A stretch of 64,000 nt of DNA from UBA9339 sp964535195 (GCA_964535195.1 CAZHSI010000006.1:1-64000), one strand, 5' to 3'. Counted from the stretch's first letter, positions 14,721 through 24,022 are shown. Made by a program: numbers and translations. The notes: generated from the letters alone by a model not told the origin.

Positions 14721-16343
14721 ATGTTGTCACTTAAGAAAAATCACGAGCGCTGGTCCTATTTAATTTTAACGGTACTCGCTTTTTTTAGTTTTTACTTTGC
14801 GATTGGTAGCTATCCGCTTTTTGATAATAACGAAGGTTTATATGCGAGCATTGGTAAGTCCATGCTCTTACATAAAGCATTTATTATTCCACATCTAAAT
14901 TGCGTTCCCTATATTGAAAAACCACCACTACTTTATTGGTTACTAGCTGGTAGTTTTTCTTTATTCGGATTTACTGCTTTGGCTGCGCGACTAGTTACGG
15001 CAACTAGTGCTGCCTTAATAGGTGTGGCGCTAGTGTTTTTTGCCAAAAAAATAAAACAAGCGCAAGTTGGTTTTTATAGCACCTTAATTTTTGTCTCAAG
15101 TATCGGTATTAGTATTATTGCGCGGATGGTTTATTTTGATATGTTGTTTACATTTTTTATTAGCGGCGCTCTTTTGGGGCTTTTTTATTGGCATGAATCT
15201 CGTCGGGTCAGCGCCCTCAGGATTGCTTATTGTTTTTTGGGATTAGCAATTTTAACGAAAGGATTAATAGCAATCGTATTGATTTTGGGAAGTTTTGTCC
15301 TTTTTTTAACTTGGGAAAAAAGGCTGCATGACTTGTATCGAATGCTCGATCCCTTTGGGATAGCTTTATTTTCAGCTATGGTTTTACCCTGGCATATTGC
15401 GGCAGTTATAAAGCATCAAGATTTTTTTAAACATTATATTATTGAAGAGCATTTTTTGCGATTTCTAAACCAGCGGGAACCTCACGATTATTATAATGGT
15501 CCCATCTATTATTACTTACCACGGATCATGATTTATTTGTTGCCATGGTCTTTTTTTATGCCTCTGATTTTTTGGCGAGCAAAGGAACTTAATTCGAATG
15601 AAAGAAAATTGCTCCGTTTTGCTTGGTGTTGGTTACTCGTGCCATTGCTTTTCTTTTCGTTTTGTCGTGCCAAAGCTAATTATTATATGGTTGTGAGCAT
15701 GCCTGCTTTAGCGATGATACTTAGTATAAAAATAAGTAATTTAGCTGCTATTGGTCGAACGAAGGTTTTTAGTGTTTGGAGTGCTGGGATATTTTTTATT
15801 ATCGCGATCTTGCTGGGTATAGGGTGCTACATATTTTTTGCTGCTAAGATTGTGATAATAACTATCATTTATCTTTTGGTGGTTGGTGGGTTAATGTTGT
15901 ATATGCAGAGGTACTACAAAGTAACGATGGTTTTAATAGCCTCTGTAATTATTCCACTGGTCATGATAATGATTTCCTATATCAGTGTAATTGAAGACAA
16001 GCTTTCGACGGCAGCGGCAGGGATTTACCTCAAGTCACAGGTAAAAAATGAGCCACTATATCTTTATCAAGACTTTGATAATATTTCGGCTCTGGCTTTT
16101 TATGCTCCAGGTTGTTTTAAAATTATTGATAGCCGGAGTAGTGATCTCTATTATGGTAAAACCTTACCCAAGTACCAGTCACAGTTTGTTGATAAAGAGG
16201 GATTGTTACATGCTGCCGAGCAGCAAAAAGTTTATGTGGTCGTGCCAACAAAAAAACTTTCACAGTTTTACCAACAGGTGTTTCCTGTGAAATTTTCTCT
16301 ACTAAAAGAGGGTGCTTTGGTGGCGATTGTTAGTAATAAATAG
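14721..16343 (+). CDS. ArnT/PMT-type membrane glycosyltransferase
   Basis: About 540 residues with 11-13 hydrophobic segments and the N-terminal region of GT83/PMT-family enzymes: FDNNEGLYASIGKSML, then CVPYIEKPPLLYWL and ARMVYFDMLFTFF. ArnT moves aminoarabinose from undecaprenyl phosphate to lipid A; related enzymes transfer other sugars, and no arn operon is nearby, so the donor and acceptor are unknown. The frame also allows a TTG start at 14712 overlapping trxB, but the ATG at 14721 is more likely. The last 150 residues form a periplasmic domain (YLYQDFDNISALAFYAPG). Confidence 0.8.
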   Translation: MLSLKKNHERWSYLILTVLAFFSFYFAIGSYPLFDNNEGLYASIGKSMLLHKAFIIPHLNCVPYIEKPPLLYWLLAGSFSLFGFTALAARLVTATSAALIGVALVFFAKKIKQAQVGFYSTLIFVSSIGISIIARMVYFDMLFTFFISGALLGLFYWHESRRVSALRIAYCFLGLAILTKGLIAIVLILGSFVLFLTWEKRLHDLYRMLDPFGIALFSAMVLPWHIAAVIKHQDFFKHYIIEEHFLRFLNQREPHDYYNGPIYYYLPRIMIYLLPWSFFMPLIFWRAKELNSNERKLLRFAWCWLLVPLLFFSFCRAKANYYMVVSMPALAMILSIKISNLAAIGRTKVFSVWSAGIFFIIAILLGIGCYIFFAAKIVIITIIYLLVVGGLMLYMQRYYKVTMVLIASVIIPLVMIMISYISVIEDKLSTAAAGIYLKSQVKNEPLYLYQDFDNISALAFYAPGCFKIIDSRSSDLYYGKTLPKYQSQFVDKEGLLHAAEQQKVYVVVPTKKLSQFYQQVFPVKFSLLKEGALVAIVSNK

Positions 16344-16388
16344 GTTGAGTGCATAGTTTATAGGTATGTATTTATTATAGGAATGAGC

Positions 16389-16426
16389 TATCCTTGCACA
16401 TAATTTGTGCTAAAAAGGTAAGGATA
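16389..16426. promoter_or_regulatory. Nested inverted repeat upstream of the LuxR gene
   Basis: Two nested dyads: outer TATCCTT/AAGGATA (16389-16395 and 16420-16426), inner GCACA/TGTGC (16396-16400 and 16406-16410). It could be the 3' hairpin of the upstream transferase mRNA or an operator of the regulator starting at 16488. No T-run follows. Confidence 0.35.
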
Positions 16427-16487
16427 TTTACAGTGTGCGTGTGATGGGTCGCTAGGATAAGCTAAATTGGGGTAAGATAGTAAATAC

Positions 16488-17267
16488 GTGGTGAGGTGGC
16501 TTGTGAGTCTTAAACTATCAAACGAAATTGCTAAATTTAAAGATTTAGTTGGTAAGCAAGTAGAGGGGATTAAGATACTTACTTATTCTCTTTTAGGGCA
16601 AGGCTATGATATGTATTGGAAGAATAAGCAAGGCCTTTACATGGGGGTTAATCGCTTTACAGCAGAAACCCTAAAAGGTTTTTCTAATTCCACAGTAATC
16701 GGCAAGAGTGATGGTGATATTTATGAGGCATCAATAGCTAGCCAGTATAAGGAAAACGATTTATTGGTTATGACGTCTCGGCAGTTAATTCTGCTAGAGG
16801 AAACTTATGTTAGCTCTCGTGATGTATCTACCAATACCCAAGGGTTATCTATAAAAATACCGGTTTATGATGAAAATAATAAAGTTATTGGGGTGATTGG
16901 CCAAAGTAAGCCTATTAATAAATTATTAGCTTTACAGAATATACAAAAATTTTTCTCTTTTCCCGATACCGAGGCTTTTATTCAGCGTGTAAGATTTCTG
17001 GCGATTTTTGCGTTATTGTCCGGAGGGTCGATGCAAGCTGTTCGTACCTGCCCAACGCTTTCTCGACGTGAAAAAGAGATTGCTTACTATTTGTTGCGCA
17101 GCTATTCGGCGACGGAGATTGCTAAAAGTCTAGCTATATCAATTAGAACTGTTGAAACACACCTAAATCATATGAAGAGTAAATTAAGGTGTTCTAATAA
17201 ATTGCAGTTAGTGAATAAGCTTTTTGAACTTTGTGCTAACATTTTTAATGTCAAAGAGTTGCTGTAA
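16488..17267 (+). CDS. LuxR-family regulator with PAS-like sensor domain
   Basis: 259 residues. The N-terminal half (about 30-150) resembles a PAS fold (YDMYWKNKQGLYMGVN, VIGKSDGDIY, KIPVYDENNKVIGVIGQSKP), and the C-terminal 65 residues are a LuxR/GerE helix-turn-helix (LSRREKEIAYYLLRSYSATEIAKSLAISIRTVETHLNHMKSKL). PAS-LuxR single-component regulators are numerous in Legionella and Coxiella. The start is a GTG preceded by GGTGAGG. The ligand and targets are unknown. Confidence 0.82.
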   Translation: MVRWLVSLKLSNEIAKFKDLVGKQVEGIKILTYSLLGQGYDMYWKNKQGLYMGVNRFTAETLKGFSNSTVIGKSDGDIYEASIASQYKENDLLVMTSRQLILLEETYVSSRDVSTNTQGLSIKIPVYDENNKVIGVIGQSKPINKLLALQNIQKFFSFPDTEAFIQRVRFLAIFALLSGGSMQAVRTCPTLSRREKEIAYYLLRSYSATEIAKSLAISIRTVETHLNHMKSKLRCSNKLQLVNKLFELCANIFNVKELL

Positions 17268-17302
17268 GGAGGATAACCCCTCGTAAATTAAAGAGCTGCC
17301 GC

Positions 17303-17345
17303 GTTGCCCATGTTTAATAAACTCTGGTCGCAAAAAATAAGGGGG
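17303..17345. repeat. Hairpin repeat remnant S4
   Basis: Contains GTTGCCCATGTTTAATAAACTCTGG and GTCGCAAAAAATAAGGGGG in part, i.e. the ends of the S-type element without most of its loop. It lies between the convergent LuxR and rsmA genes. Confidence 0.4.
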
Positions 17346-17431
17346 TCGCGTCTAGAGCTATTTTACGTAATCGCTCCACTCGCAACTTCATCTAAAAATT
17401 AGTTTATGATTAGTACAGTCATGTTTTCATG

Positions 17432-18205
17432 CTAGCGAGAAAACAAATTACTTATCTTTACGAACTCATCTATAGTTAGTTGCTCGGGGCGTGATTGTGG
17501 ATTAATGCCAAGATGTTTTAACTGTTCTGCATTAATGTGCTCTTTGAGGCTATTGCTAATAGTTTTGCGTCGCTTACCAAATGCCAAGCGCACAACAGTA
17601 CTTAAGTTGTTGTCATCATGTGCTGCAATCGTTTGGGACTTACGCGGTGTAAGTCTAATGAAGGCTGAGTCAACCTTGGGTGCGGGTGAAAAAGCCCCGG
17701 GGCCAATGTGCAGGAGTAGTTTGGTTTCACAATAATATTGTAACATTACACTTAAGCGTCCATAAATTTTTGTGCCGGGTTTAGCGGTGATTCTTTCTGC
17801 TACTTCTTTTTGTAACATGAAATGCATGTCTTGAATTAAGGTAATATTTTTTAATAAATGAAAGAGGAGGGGGGTGGAAATATTGTAGGGTAAGTTACCG
17901 ACGAGTCTTAGCGGAGCTGGAAAGTTAGTAAAATTTGTTTGTAATACATCCGCAACATGAATCTGTAATTTGGTGGAGTACTCACAATTTTTTTTTAGAA
18001 TTGGAACAATCTCTTGATCTAATTCAATTACGTTGAGGATTTTTACGTAAGGTAATAATTTTGTTGTTAACGCCCCTCCACCTGGGCCGATCTCAACCAA
18101 ATGTTCCGATTCTTTGGGGGCAACGAAAGTAATTATTTGGCGAATAATGTTTGGGTCATGGAGGAAGTGCTGGCCTAGTGACTTTTTTTTGCGATGCTCC
18201 TTCAA
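17432..18205 (-). CDS. rsmA: 16S rRNA dimethyladenosine transferase RsmA (KsgA)
   Basis: Dimethylates A1518 and A1519 of 16S rRNA late in 30S assembly. The 257-residue product shows KSLGQHFLHDPNII, the SAM-binding VEIGPGGGALT, the catalytic NLPYNIS and the C-terminal helical domain (FGKRRKTISNSLK). It overlaps psd by four bases (ATGA type) and is translated after it. Confidence 0.95.
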   Translation of the reverse strand: MKEHRKKKSLGQHFLHDPNIIRQIITFVAPKESEHLVEIGPGGGALTTKLLPYVKILNVIELDQEIVPILKKNCEYSTKLQIHVADVLQTNFTNFPAPLRLVGNLPYNISTPLLFHLLKNITLIQDMHFMLQKEVAERITAKPGTKIYGRLSVMLQYYCETKLLLHIGPGAFSPAPKVDSAFIRLTPRKSQTIAAHDDNNLSTVVRLAFGKRRKTISNSLKEHINAEQLKHLGINPQSRPEQLTIDEFVKISNLFSR

Positions 18206-19041
18206 AGGATAATTCCTAGTTTTTGTCCCATTTTTATGGGGGTTTCAGGTGTTAAGTTTTTTTCCCATTGCATGGTTCCTTCGGGAAACAGAAGGATTAC
18301 GGTAGAGCCAAGCTTAAACTTACCAATTTCCTCGCCATGAGCAAAGGTGAGGTTTTGTTCCAGATAGTGCCAATTCGTAATATCTTTTTGGTTGCTAGGT
18401 GTTACTACCCCTGACCACTTGGTTTCAATACTCCCGACGATGATGGCGCCGACAAAAATAACTGCCATTTTTCCATAGGGGGTGTTGAAGAGGGAAATCA
18501 CTCGTTCGTTACGCGCAAATACATCTGGTATTTGATCAGTTACGGCAGGACTAACAGAAAAAAGTTTTCCTGGAATGTGGCGCATGGCCTCAAGTTTTCC
18601 TGCAAGGGGCATATGAATACGGTGATAATTAGATGGTGCTAAATATAAAACCGCAAAATTGGCATTGGAAAAAGCTGTGGCATCTTTAGTATCAGCGAAG
18701 AGCTGGTCTAAGGTAAAACTTTTACCTTTGGCGGTAATCATCTTGGTGTTGACAGCACCAATTTGCCAGATTTTACCATCTACGGGTGAAATAATAGTTT
18801 GATTGTCGGCAGCTATTGGTCGTGCGTCTGGCTTTAAGGCGCGAGTAAAAAAGTCATTAAAGGTTGGATAGTTATCCAGGTTGGGCTCCAGTGCCTCAGT
18901 CATATCAATATGATAAAATTTGCTATATTGTTTTATGATAAATTTTTTAATGAAAAAGCTACGGCAATTGGCTATTTTTGCCACCAGTCGTGATAGAATG
19001 TGCTGCGGTAATAAATATTGTAGCAGTAGATTAAAAGACAT
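18202..19041 (-). CDS. psd: Phosphatidylserine decarboxylase proenzyme
   Basis: Inner-membrane enzyme that makes phosphatidylethanolamine. The 279-residue proenzyme has the family blocks FNDFFTRALKP, SPVDGKI, SNYHRIHMPLAG and the self-cleavage motif LGST near the C-terminus (KFKLGSTVILLFP), where Ser becomes the pyruvoyl group. Encoded upstream of rsmA with a four-base overlap. Confidence 0.94.
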   Translation of the reverse strand: MSFNLLLQYLLPQHILSRLVAKIANCRSFFIKKFIIKQYSKFYHIDMTEALEPNLDNYPTFNDFFTRALKPDARPIAADNQTIISPVDGKIWQIGAVNTKMITAKGKSFTLDQLFADTKDATAFSNANFAVLYLAPSNYHRIHMPLAGKLEAMRHIPGKLFSVSPAVTDQIPDVFARNERVISLFNTPYGKMAVIFVGAIIVGSIETKWSGVVTPSNQKDITNWHYLEQNLTFAHGEEIGKFKLGSTVILLFPEGTMQWEKNLTPETPIKMGQKLGIIL

Positions 19042-19096
19042 TAGATTAATTTTGTAGTTATTTAATTTCAGGTATTTTACACATATTGGGAGCTTG

Positions 19097-20203
19097 ATGA
19101 AAGTTTATCTTGTTGGTGGCGCAGTCCGTGACAAATTAATGGGGTTATCTCCCAAGGAGCATGATTGGGTGGTGGTTGGCGCTACGCCCCAAGCTTTGTT
19201 ACAGCAAGGTTTTAAAAAAGTCGGGCGTGATTTTCCAGTTTTTTTGCACCCAGATACTCATGAGGAATATGCTTTAGCTCGTACGGAACGTAAGAGTGGT
19301 AAGGGTTATACGGGATTTACCTGTTATGCTGCCCCCGATGTTACCTTAGACGAAGATTTGAAACGGCGCGATCTTACCATAAATGCTATGGCAGAAGATG
19401 AGGGTGGCGAAATTATTGATCCATACGGTGGTCGTAAGGACTTAGAGGATCGAGTTTTACGCCATGTTTCTGCCGCGTTTAGCGAAGACCCAGTAAGGAT
19501 TTTGCGGGTTGCGCGTTTTGCCTCCAGGTTTGGTGATTTTAAGGTACATCCTGCGACGAATAAGTTAATGCAACTTATGCTAGCAAGAGGAGAAGTTGAT
19601 GCACTAGTGCCAGAACGGGTATGGCAGGAATTAGAGCGTGCGCTAAGGGAACAATATCCAGAAAGGTTTTTTATGGTGTTAAAAAATTGTGGGGTATTGC
19701 CAACGTTATTTCCTGAGATAGCAAAACATTTAGCCGTGATTAAAAAAACGCTAAAATACATTGTACCACTAAGTCAAAATAGTACTCTGCGTTTTGCGGT
19801 TATAGCTTTTAATCTAGATAAAGAAGAGATTACTAATTTTTGTAAAAAATACAGATTACCGAATAACTACCGGGAGTTGGCCTTACTTGTTATTAGATTA
19901 AAGAAAGAACTAGGGTCATTGTCAAAGCACGCCGATGGTTTAGTGACTTTATTAGAGTTTACGGATGCTTACCGTAAACTAGAGCGTCTTAAGCAAGCGT
20001 TACTTGTGTGTAAGGTGCTCAATAAAAAAATAGCTAAGGCTGCTGAGCGATTGTTACAAGCTTATAAAATTACAAAGAAAACCCGGTTGACTCCCGCGGT
20101 TATAGCGATAACAGATAAAAGTAAGTTACGACAGATTTTGCACGACCAACGAAGAAACGAAGTACAAAAACGGCTTTTTTGTAAAAAAAACCCAAGGTTA
20201 TAA
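19097..20203 (+). CDS. cca: CCA-adding tRNA nucleotidyltransferase
   Basis: Adds or repairs the 3'-CCA of tRNA. The 368-residue product starts MKVYLVGGAVRDKLMGL and carries the class II nucleotidyltransferase motifs EHDWVVVGA, RTERKSGKGYTGF, RRDLTINAMAED and the neck-region FSEDPVRILRVARFASRFG. The HD phosphohydrolase motif found in E. coli Cca is not visible in the C-terminal part. An in-frame TTG at 19094 is the upstream alternative; the ATG at 19097 with GGGAG upstream is preferred. Its stop lies in the loop of the following terminator. Confidence 0.93.
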   Translation: MKVYLVGGAVRDKLMGLSPKEHDWVVVGATPQALLQQGFKKVGRDFPVFLHPDTHEEYALARTERKSGKGYTGFTCYAAPDVTLDEDLKRRDLTINAMAEDEGGEIIDPYGGRKDLEDRVLRHVSAAFSEDPVRILRVARFASRFGDFKVHPATNKLMQLMLARGEVDALVPERVWQELERALREQYPERFFMVLKNCGVLPTLFPEIAKHLAVIKKTLKYIVPLSQNSTLRFAVIAFNLDKEEITNFCKKYRLPNNYRELALLVIRLKKELGSLSKHADGLVTLLEFTDAYRKLERLKQALLVCKVLNKKIAKAAERLLQAYKITKKTRLTPAVIAITDKSKLRQILHDQRRNEVQKRLFCKKNPRL

Positions 20204-20216
20204 ACCCTGGGTCTTT
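20182..20216. terminator. Bidirectional terminator between cca and the small membrane protein gene
   Basis: A 10-bp stem with one mismatch (20190-20199 with 20203-20212). On the minus strand it is followed by eight T residues, a strong intrinsic terminator for the gene at 20241-20483; on the plus strand it is followed by CTTTG, a weaker signal for cca, whose TAA lies in the loop. Confidence 0.75.
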
Positions 20217-20240
20217 GTGGCTAAGAGCAAATTTTCGTGG

Positions 20241-20483
20241 TTAATGATGATTATGATCACAAGAATTTTGCTTGTTTTGGCAACAGCTATCGCCCATTAA
20301 ATACTTGATTAAGGCGCCGACAGCTAATACTGGAATCATAATGTCAAAAAATCTAATGATGCTCATGACAAAGCGTTGTAGATGTGCGCCGTGTTGATGG
20401 CCAATGCTAATAGTAACAGCTAGTACCAAGGCAATTACAATAACAATTGTTGCGGTGACTCTATGACACATTTTTTTATACAT
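20241..20483 (-). CDS. Small membrane protein of unknown function
   Basis: 80 residues with two probable membrane helices (TATIVIVIALVLAVTISIG; FDIMIPVLAVGALIKYL) and a short His/Cys-rich tail (GDSCCQNKQNSCDHNHH) that could bind metal. GGGAG lies about 10 bases before the ATG, and a strong terminator follows, so it looks like an independent gene. I do not recognise the family; the His/Cys tail recalls small proteins near metal transporters, but no such gene is adjacent. Confidence 0.6.
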   Translation of the reverse strand: MYKKMCHRVTATIVIVIALVLAVTISIGHQHGAHLQRFVMSIIRFFDIMIPVLAVGALIKYLMGDSCCQNKQNSCDHNHH

Positions 20484-20648
20484 TGTAGTTAATCTCCCTT
20501 AGAGTATTTATAAACAGATTATAATTAGCTAATTGCGAAAAAAATATACCATACTTCTATGGTTTAATCCATAAGCGCAATTTTAATGAGAGGTATTTCT
20601 GTATAAATAGTTGGAAGAGAAAAAACCCTAGCGTATACTGACCCACCC

Positions 20649-21914
20649 ATGAGATATCTTTATAATTTATTGTTATTTTTAATTTTACCCTTCTTGCCGC
20701 TTAGACTTTTATGGCGCGCAAGGAAGAATGGTGCTTACTGGAAGAATATTTCTGAGCGTTTTTCTTGTTTTAGTTTCGCGGTAGTTAATGAATCTATTTG
20801 GGTCCATGCTGTTTCAGTGGGTGAGGCGATGGCGGCAGTGCCACTAATAAAAGCTTTAAACAAACTTTATCCTCATACCCAAATTGTTGTCACTACCATG
20901 ACTCCTACTGGCAGGGAGCGGCTACAAAAAGCCTTTAGTAATAATGAAGTATTACTGCTTTATGTTCCTTACGATTATCCTTTTGCGGTAAAACGATTTT
21001 TACGGCACTTAAATCCCAAAATTTTAGTATTAATAGAAACCGAAATTTGGCCCAATATTTTATATTATACGGCGCAGTATAAGATCCCAATTGTTATTGG
21101 CAATGCGCGACTATCTACTAAATCGTTTGCTGGTTATCAGCGGATTAAGTCTTTTATAAATTCTATCTTAAGTGGTGTGACGATGATTATGGCGCAAAGT
21201 AAGCTGGATGCTGAACGCTTTCAGGCATTAGGAATAGCTCCGCATAAAATTGAGGTTATCGGTAATGTTAAGTTTGATATTTCCGTATCTGAGCAGGTAT
21301 GGTCGGAGGCTAACAAGCTACACACATTTTTTGGGGGGGGGAGGCAGATTTGGGTTGCTGCGAGTACCCATAAGATGGAAGAAGAAAAGGTTTTGGTAGC
21401 TGCGAAAGAGGTTTTAGTGAGCATGCCTCATGCCTTATTAATTTTAGTACCACGCCATCCGGAAAGGTTTGATGAGGTGTTTGCGCTTTGTCAGAACGAG
21501 GGATTTAAAACTATACGCTATACCCAGCTACAAGATTATTCGTTGGCAACTAATGTTATAGTTGGTGATGTTATGGGGCAGCTTTTATTATTTTATGCGG
21601 TAGCAGATGTGGCTTTTGTTGGTGGTAGTTTAATTTCGTGGGGTGGTCATAATTTACTTGAACCAGCAGCGCTTGCTAAGCCGATTTTAACTGGCCCAAA
21701 TTTACAAGCTTTTTTAGACATTAGCCAAGCTTTGGTTAATGCTCATGCCATGATTAAAGTAAACGATGAACTTGAGCTTGCGCGGAGCTTAGCACAACTA
21801 TTGAGAGAGAAAGAGTTAAGAGAACAACTAGGTGTTGCAGCGCATAATGTTGTTGAAGAAAATCGTGGGGCAACGCAAAAAATACTGGATATGGTTGTCA
21901 GGATACTCAAATAA
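20649..21914 (+). CDS. waaA: 3-deoxy-D-manno-octulosonic acid transferase
   Basis: Transfers Kdo from CMP-Kdo to lipid IVA at the cytoplasmic face of the inner membrane (GT30 fold). The 421-residue product has an N-terminal membrane anchor, WVHAVSVGEAMAAVPLIKAL, TTMTPTGRERL, ETEIWPNILY and the C-terminal FVGGSLISWGGHNLLEPAALAKPILTGP blocks of WaaA. The start at 20649 follows a stretch without a strong binding site. With lpxC, lptB and the terminal sugar genes it shows that the cell makes LPS. Confidence 0.94.
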   Translation: MRYLYNLLLFLILPFLPLRLLWRARKNGAYWKNISERFSCFSFAVVNESIWVHAVSVGEAMAAVPLIKALNKLYPHTQIVVTTMTPTGRERLQKAFSNNEVLLLYVPYDYPFAVKRFLRHLNPKILVLIETEIWPNILYYTAQYKIPIVIGNARLSTKSFAGYQRIKSFINSILSGVTMIMAQSKLDAERFQALGIAPHKIEVIGNVKFDISVSEQVWSEANKLHTFFGGGRQIWVAASTHKMEEEKVLVAAKEVLVSMPHALLILVPRHPERFDEVFALCQNEGFKTIRYTQLQDYSLATNVIVGDVMGQLLLFYAVADVAFVGGSLISWGGHNLLEPAALAKPILTGPNLQAFLDISQALVNAHAMIKVNDELELARSLAQLLREKELREQLGVAAHNVVEENRGATQKILDMVVRILK

Positions 21915-21982
21915 CTGCTTCTTTCCAAGATAAGGCAAAAGTTAATTAAAACTAATGAGATTAGCCAGACGGTATAAGAAAA

Positions 21983-22804
21983 ATGTATATCAAAGAGATA
22001 TTAGCCACCAAATTCCTGCCTGGCTCAACGACCCCGCGACTTGATTTAGAGCTATTGTTAGCTGAGGTTTTACAAAAACCGCGGAGTTTTTTGTTGGCGC
22101 ATAGTGAGTTAGAGCTTAGTTGCGAGCAAGCAAAAGCTTTTCAAATTTTATATAAGCGGCGTTTAGGCGGAGAGCCCATGGCGTATATTCTTGGTCGCAA
22201 AGAGTTTTGGTCTTTGGTACTAACGATCAATGACAAGGTTTTAATTCCTCGTCCCGAAACCGAACTTCTAGTTGAGCTTATATTACAGCTGGATAATCCC
22301 AACGCTAAAGTTGCTGATTTAGGAACAGGGTCTGGTGCGATTGCTTTAGCACTTGCCAAAGAACGTCCGTCTTGGCAGATAACTGCCACTGATATTAGTG
22401 AGGATGCTTTGCAGGTGGCCAGGTTTAATGCTAAAAAATACCAAATGCCAAATATTGTTTTTTATTGCGGTGATTGGTGTCAGGTTTTACCTGATGAAAA
22501 ATTTGATGTTATTGTTAGCAATCCCCCATATCTTGCGCAAGAGGACCCCCACCTCAAGCTAGGTGATGTTAAGTTTGAACCAAAAACAGCATTAGTCGCT
22601 GGCGATGGACTTGCTGCTATCAAAAAAATAATTTCCCAGGCCAAAAATAAGTTGAGAGTCAATGGTGTGCTTGCTCTGGAGCATGGTTATGATCAACAGA
22701 GTGCGATCCAAAAATTATTGCAGCAAAACGGTTATCAGGAAATAACTGCTTATAAAGATCTTGCTGGCATTGCTCGCGTAGTAGTGGCAAGGTGCCAGAA
22801 ATAA
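21983..22804 (+). CDS. prmC: Peptide chain release factor N5-glutamine methyltransferase PrmC
   Basis: Methylates the Gln of the GGQ motif of RF1 and RF2. The 273-residue product has an N-terminal helical domain, FWSLVLTINDKVLIPRPETELLVE, the SAM-binding DLGTGSGAIALALA and the catalytic NPPY (VSNPPYLAQED). prfA, the usual partner, is not adjacent. Confidence 0.94.
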   Translation: MYIKEILATKFLPGSTTPRLDLELLLAEVLQKPRSFLLAHSELELSCEQAKAFQILYKRRLGGEPMAYILGRKEFWSLVLTINDKVLIPRPETELLVELILQLDNPNAKVADLGTGSGAIALALAKERPSWQITATDISEDALQVARFNAKKYQMPNIVFYCGDWCQVLPDEKFDVIVSNPPYLAQEDPHLKLGDVKFEPKTALVAGDGLAAIKKIISQAKNKLRVNGVLALEHGYDQQSAIQKLLQQNGYQEITAYKDLAGIARVVVARCQK

Positions 22805-22865
22805 AGTATTAACTACAATCAGCTGTGCCCATCATTTCTCAAAAGGCACCGCTCTTCCTCTCAAT

Positions 22866-22895
22866 CTAGTCACGTGGTTTGTGCCACGTGACTAG
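22866..22895. repeat. Hairpin repeat, partial copy R3
   Basis: Perfect 12-bp inverted repeat (22866-22877 and 22884-22895) with a 6-base loop. Its core CACGTGG...CCACGTG is the same as the outer hairpin of R2 and R4, and it is followed by AGTCTAA as in those copies. It sits between the convergent prmC and double-glycine gene and may serve both as a 3' hairpin. Confidence 0.6.
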
Positions 22896-22914
22896 TCTAA
22901 GGTTGATTTTATTC

Positions 22915-23211
22915 TTAATCGTGGTGGTCTTCAATGGGATTTTTTTGGACCGCGGCGACAATATAGGCCCCGCCAATGCCTATGGCGACAGTAGAAAGAA
23001 AACCAGAGAATCCCTTAACTAAACCGTTCCATGCATCTCCGAGAAAAGTTTTTTTTGTGCCTTTAGGAAACAATATTTCTATATAGTAAGCACATGTTTT
23101 TATAGCACCTGAAGCTAATGCTCCTTCTAATATTTTTTTGTGATTCAGCACGCCGCCTGAGACATTATCAATTTCTGCTAAGCTAATTTCTGTTATCGAA
23201 CTTTTGTGCAT
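22915..23211 (-). CDS. Small double-glycine-leader protein 5
   Basis: 98 residues with leader ITEISLAEIDNVSGG and a mature part containing a cytoplasm-like first half (LNHKKILEGAL, FPKGTKKTFLGDAWNGLVKG) and a C-terminal hydrophobic helix (GFLSTVAIGIGGAYIVAAV). It is a near-duplicate of the gene at 23500-23802, including 60-70 bases of upstream DNA. A PmrA-box-like promoter lies at 23250-23281. No transporter gene is in view. Confidence 0.65.
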   Translation of the reverse strand: MHKSSITEISLAEIDNVSGGVLNHKKILEGALASGAIKTCAYYIEILFPKGTKKTFLGDAWNGLVKGFSGFLSTVAIGIGGAYIVAAVQKNPIEDHHD

Positions 23212-23249
23212 TTTTCTTTTTCTCCATTATTAATGGTTTGCTATATATA

Positions 23250-23281
23250 ATTATATTTATATAACCTTAAGAAAACTTTGA
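23250..23281 (-). promoter_or_regulatory. PmrA-box-like promoter, site 2
   Basis: On the minus strand: TCAA-agTTttc-TTAA, 11 bases, then a consensus -10 TATAAT (23250-23255), about 40 bases before the ATG at 23211. The first half-site has one mismatch (TCAA). Sequence and spacing match site 3 upstream of the paralogous gene. Confidence 0.6.
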
Positions 23282-23499
23282 CCACTTCTTGATACAAAAC
23301 AGTAATGCTATGCTGCAAAAAGTTATAGCTTTTATCATAAAACAGTTGTTGATGCCATATTAATTTCCTGATTTTAATGTTTTTTGCGATAACTGATTGA
23401 TTCTATTAATCATATGTTTTTTATTTAGTGTTATATATTTACTAAACAAACTTATTAACCACAAACCAGATATATCAATAATATTTAAAAAATAATTTA

Positions 23500-23802
23500 T
23501 TAGTCATGGTGGGGGTTGTTACCGCCGGCTTGTTCACGGTCCGCGATGACAATATAGGCTGCCCCAACTCCTACAGCGACATTAGAAAGAAAACCAGCAA
23601 CTCCCTTAACTAAACCGTTCCATGTTTCTCCGAGAAAAGTATTTTTTTTGCCTTCAGGCATCCATACTTCTATCAGGTGAGCACATGTTTTCATAACACC
23701 TGCACTGATTGCTCCTTTCAATATTTTTTTGTGATCCAGCACGCCGCCGGTGACATTATCAATTTCTGCTAAGCTAATTTCTGTTAGCGAATTTTTGTGC
23801 AT
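23500..23802 (-). CDS. Small double-glycine-leader protein 6
   Basis: 100 residues, paralogue of the preceding protein: leader LTEISLAEIDNVTGG, blocks HKKILKGA, TFLGETWNGLVKGVAGFLSNVA in part, and a C-terminal hydrophobic helix followed by a His-Asp tail. The two genes, with their promoters, are a recent tandem duplication. The conserved FLG..WNGLVKG block in the mature part suggests a function retained in both copies. Confidence 0.65.
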   Translation of the reverse strand: MHKNSLTEISLAEIDNVTGGVLDHKKILKGAISAGVMKTCAHLIEVWMPEGKKNTFLGETWNGLVKGVAGFLSNVAVGVGAAYIVIADREQAGGNNPHHD

Positions 23803-23852
23803 TTTTCTTTTTCTCCATTTTTAATAGTTTATTACCGTCACTACTATATGTA

Positions 23853-23884
23853 ATTATATTTGTATAACCTTAAAAAAACCTTAA
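23853..23884 (-). promoter_or_regulatory. PmrA-box-like promoter, site 3
   Basis: On the minus strand: CTTAA-ggTTttt-TTAAG, 11 bases, then TATAAT (23853-23858), about 50 bases before the ATG at 23802. Both half-sites are perfect TTAA. This is the best-preserved member of the set together with 48187-48218. Confidence 0.65.
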
Positions 23885-24022
23885 GTGATTTTTTATACAC
23901 AATAATTATCCTATGTTGGATTTCTGCCCTTTTTTAATAAAAAAAAAGGGGGGGGCGGTTATTTATGTGGCTATACCCTGCAAACTCGAAGACGAGAAGC
24001 ATAAACCACTTGTTAAAATTTT

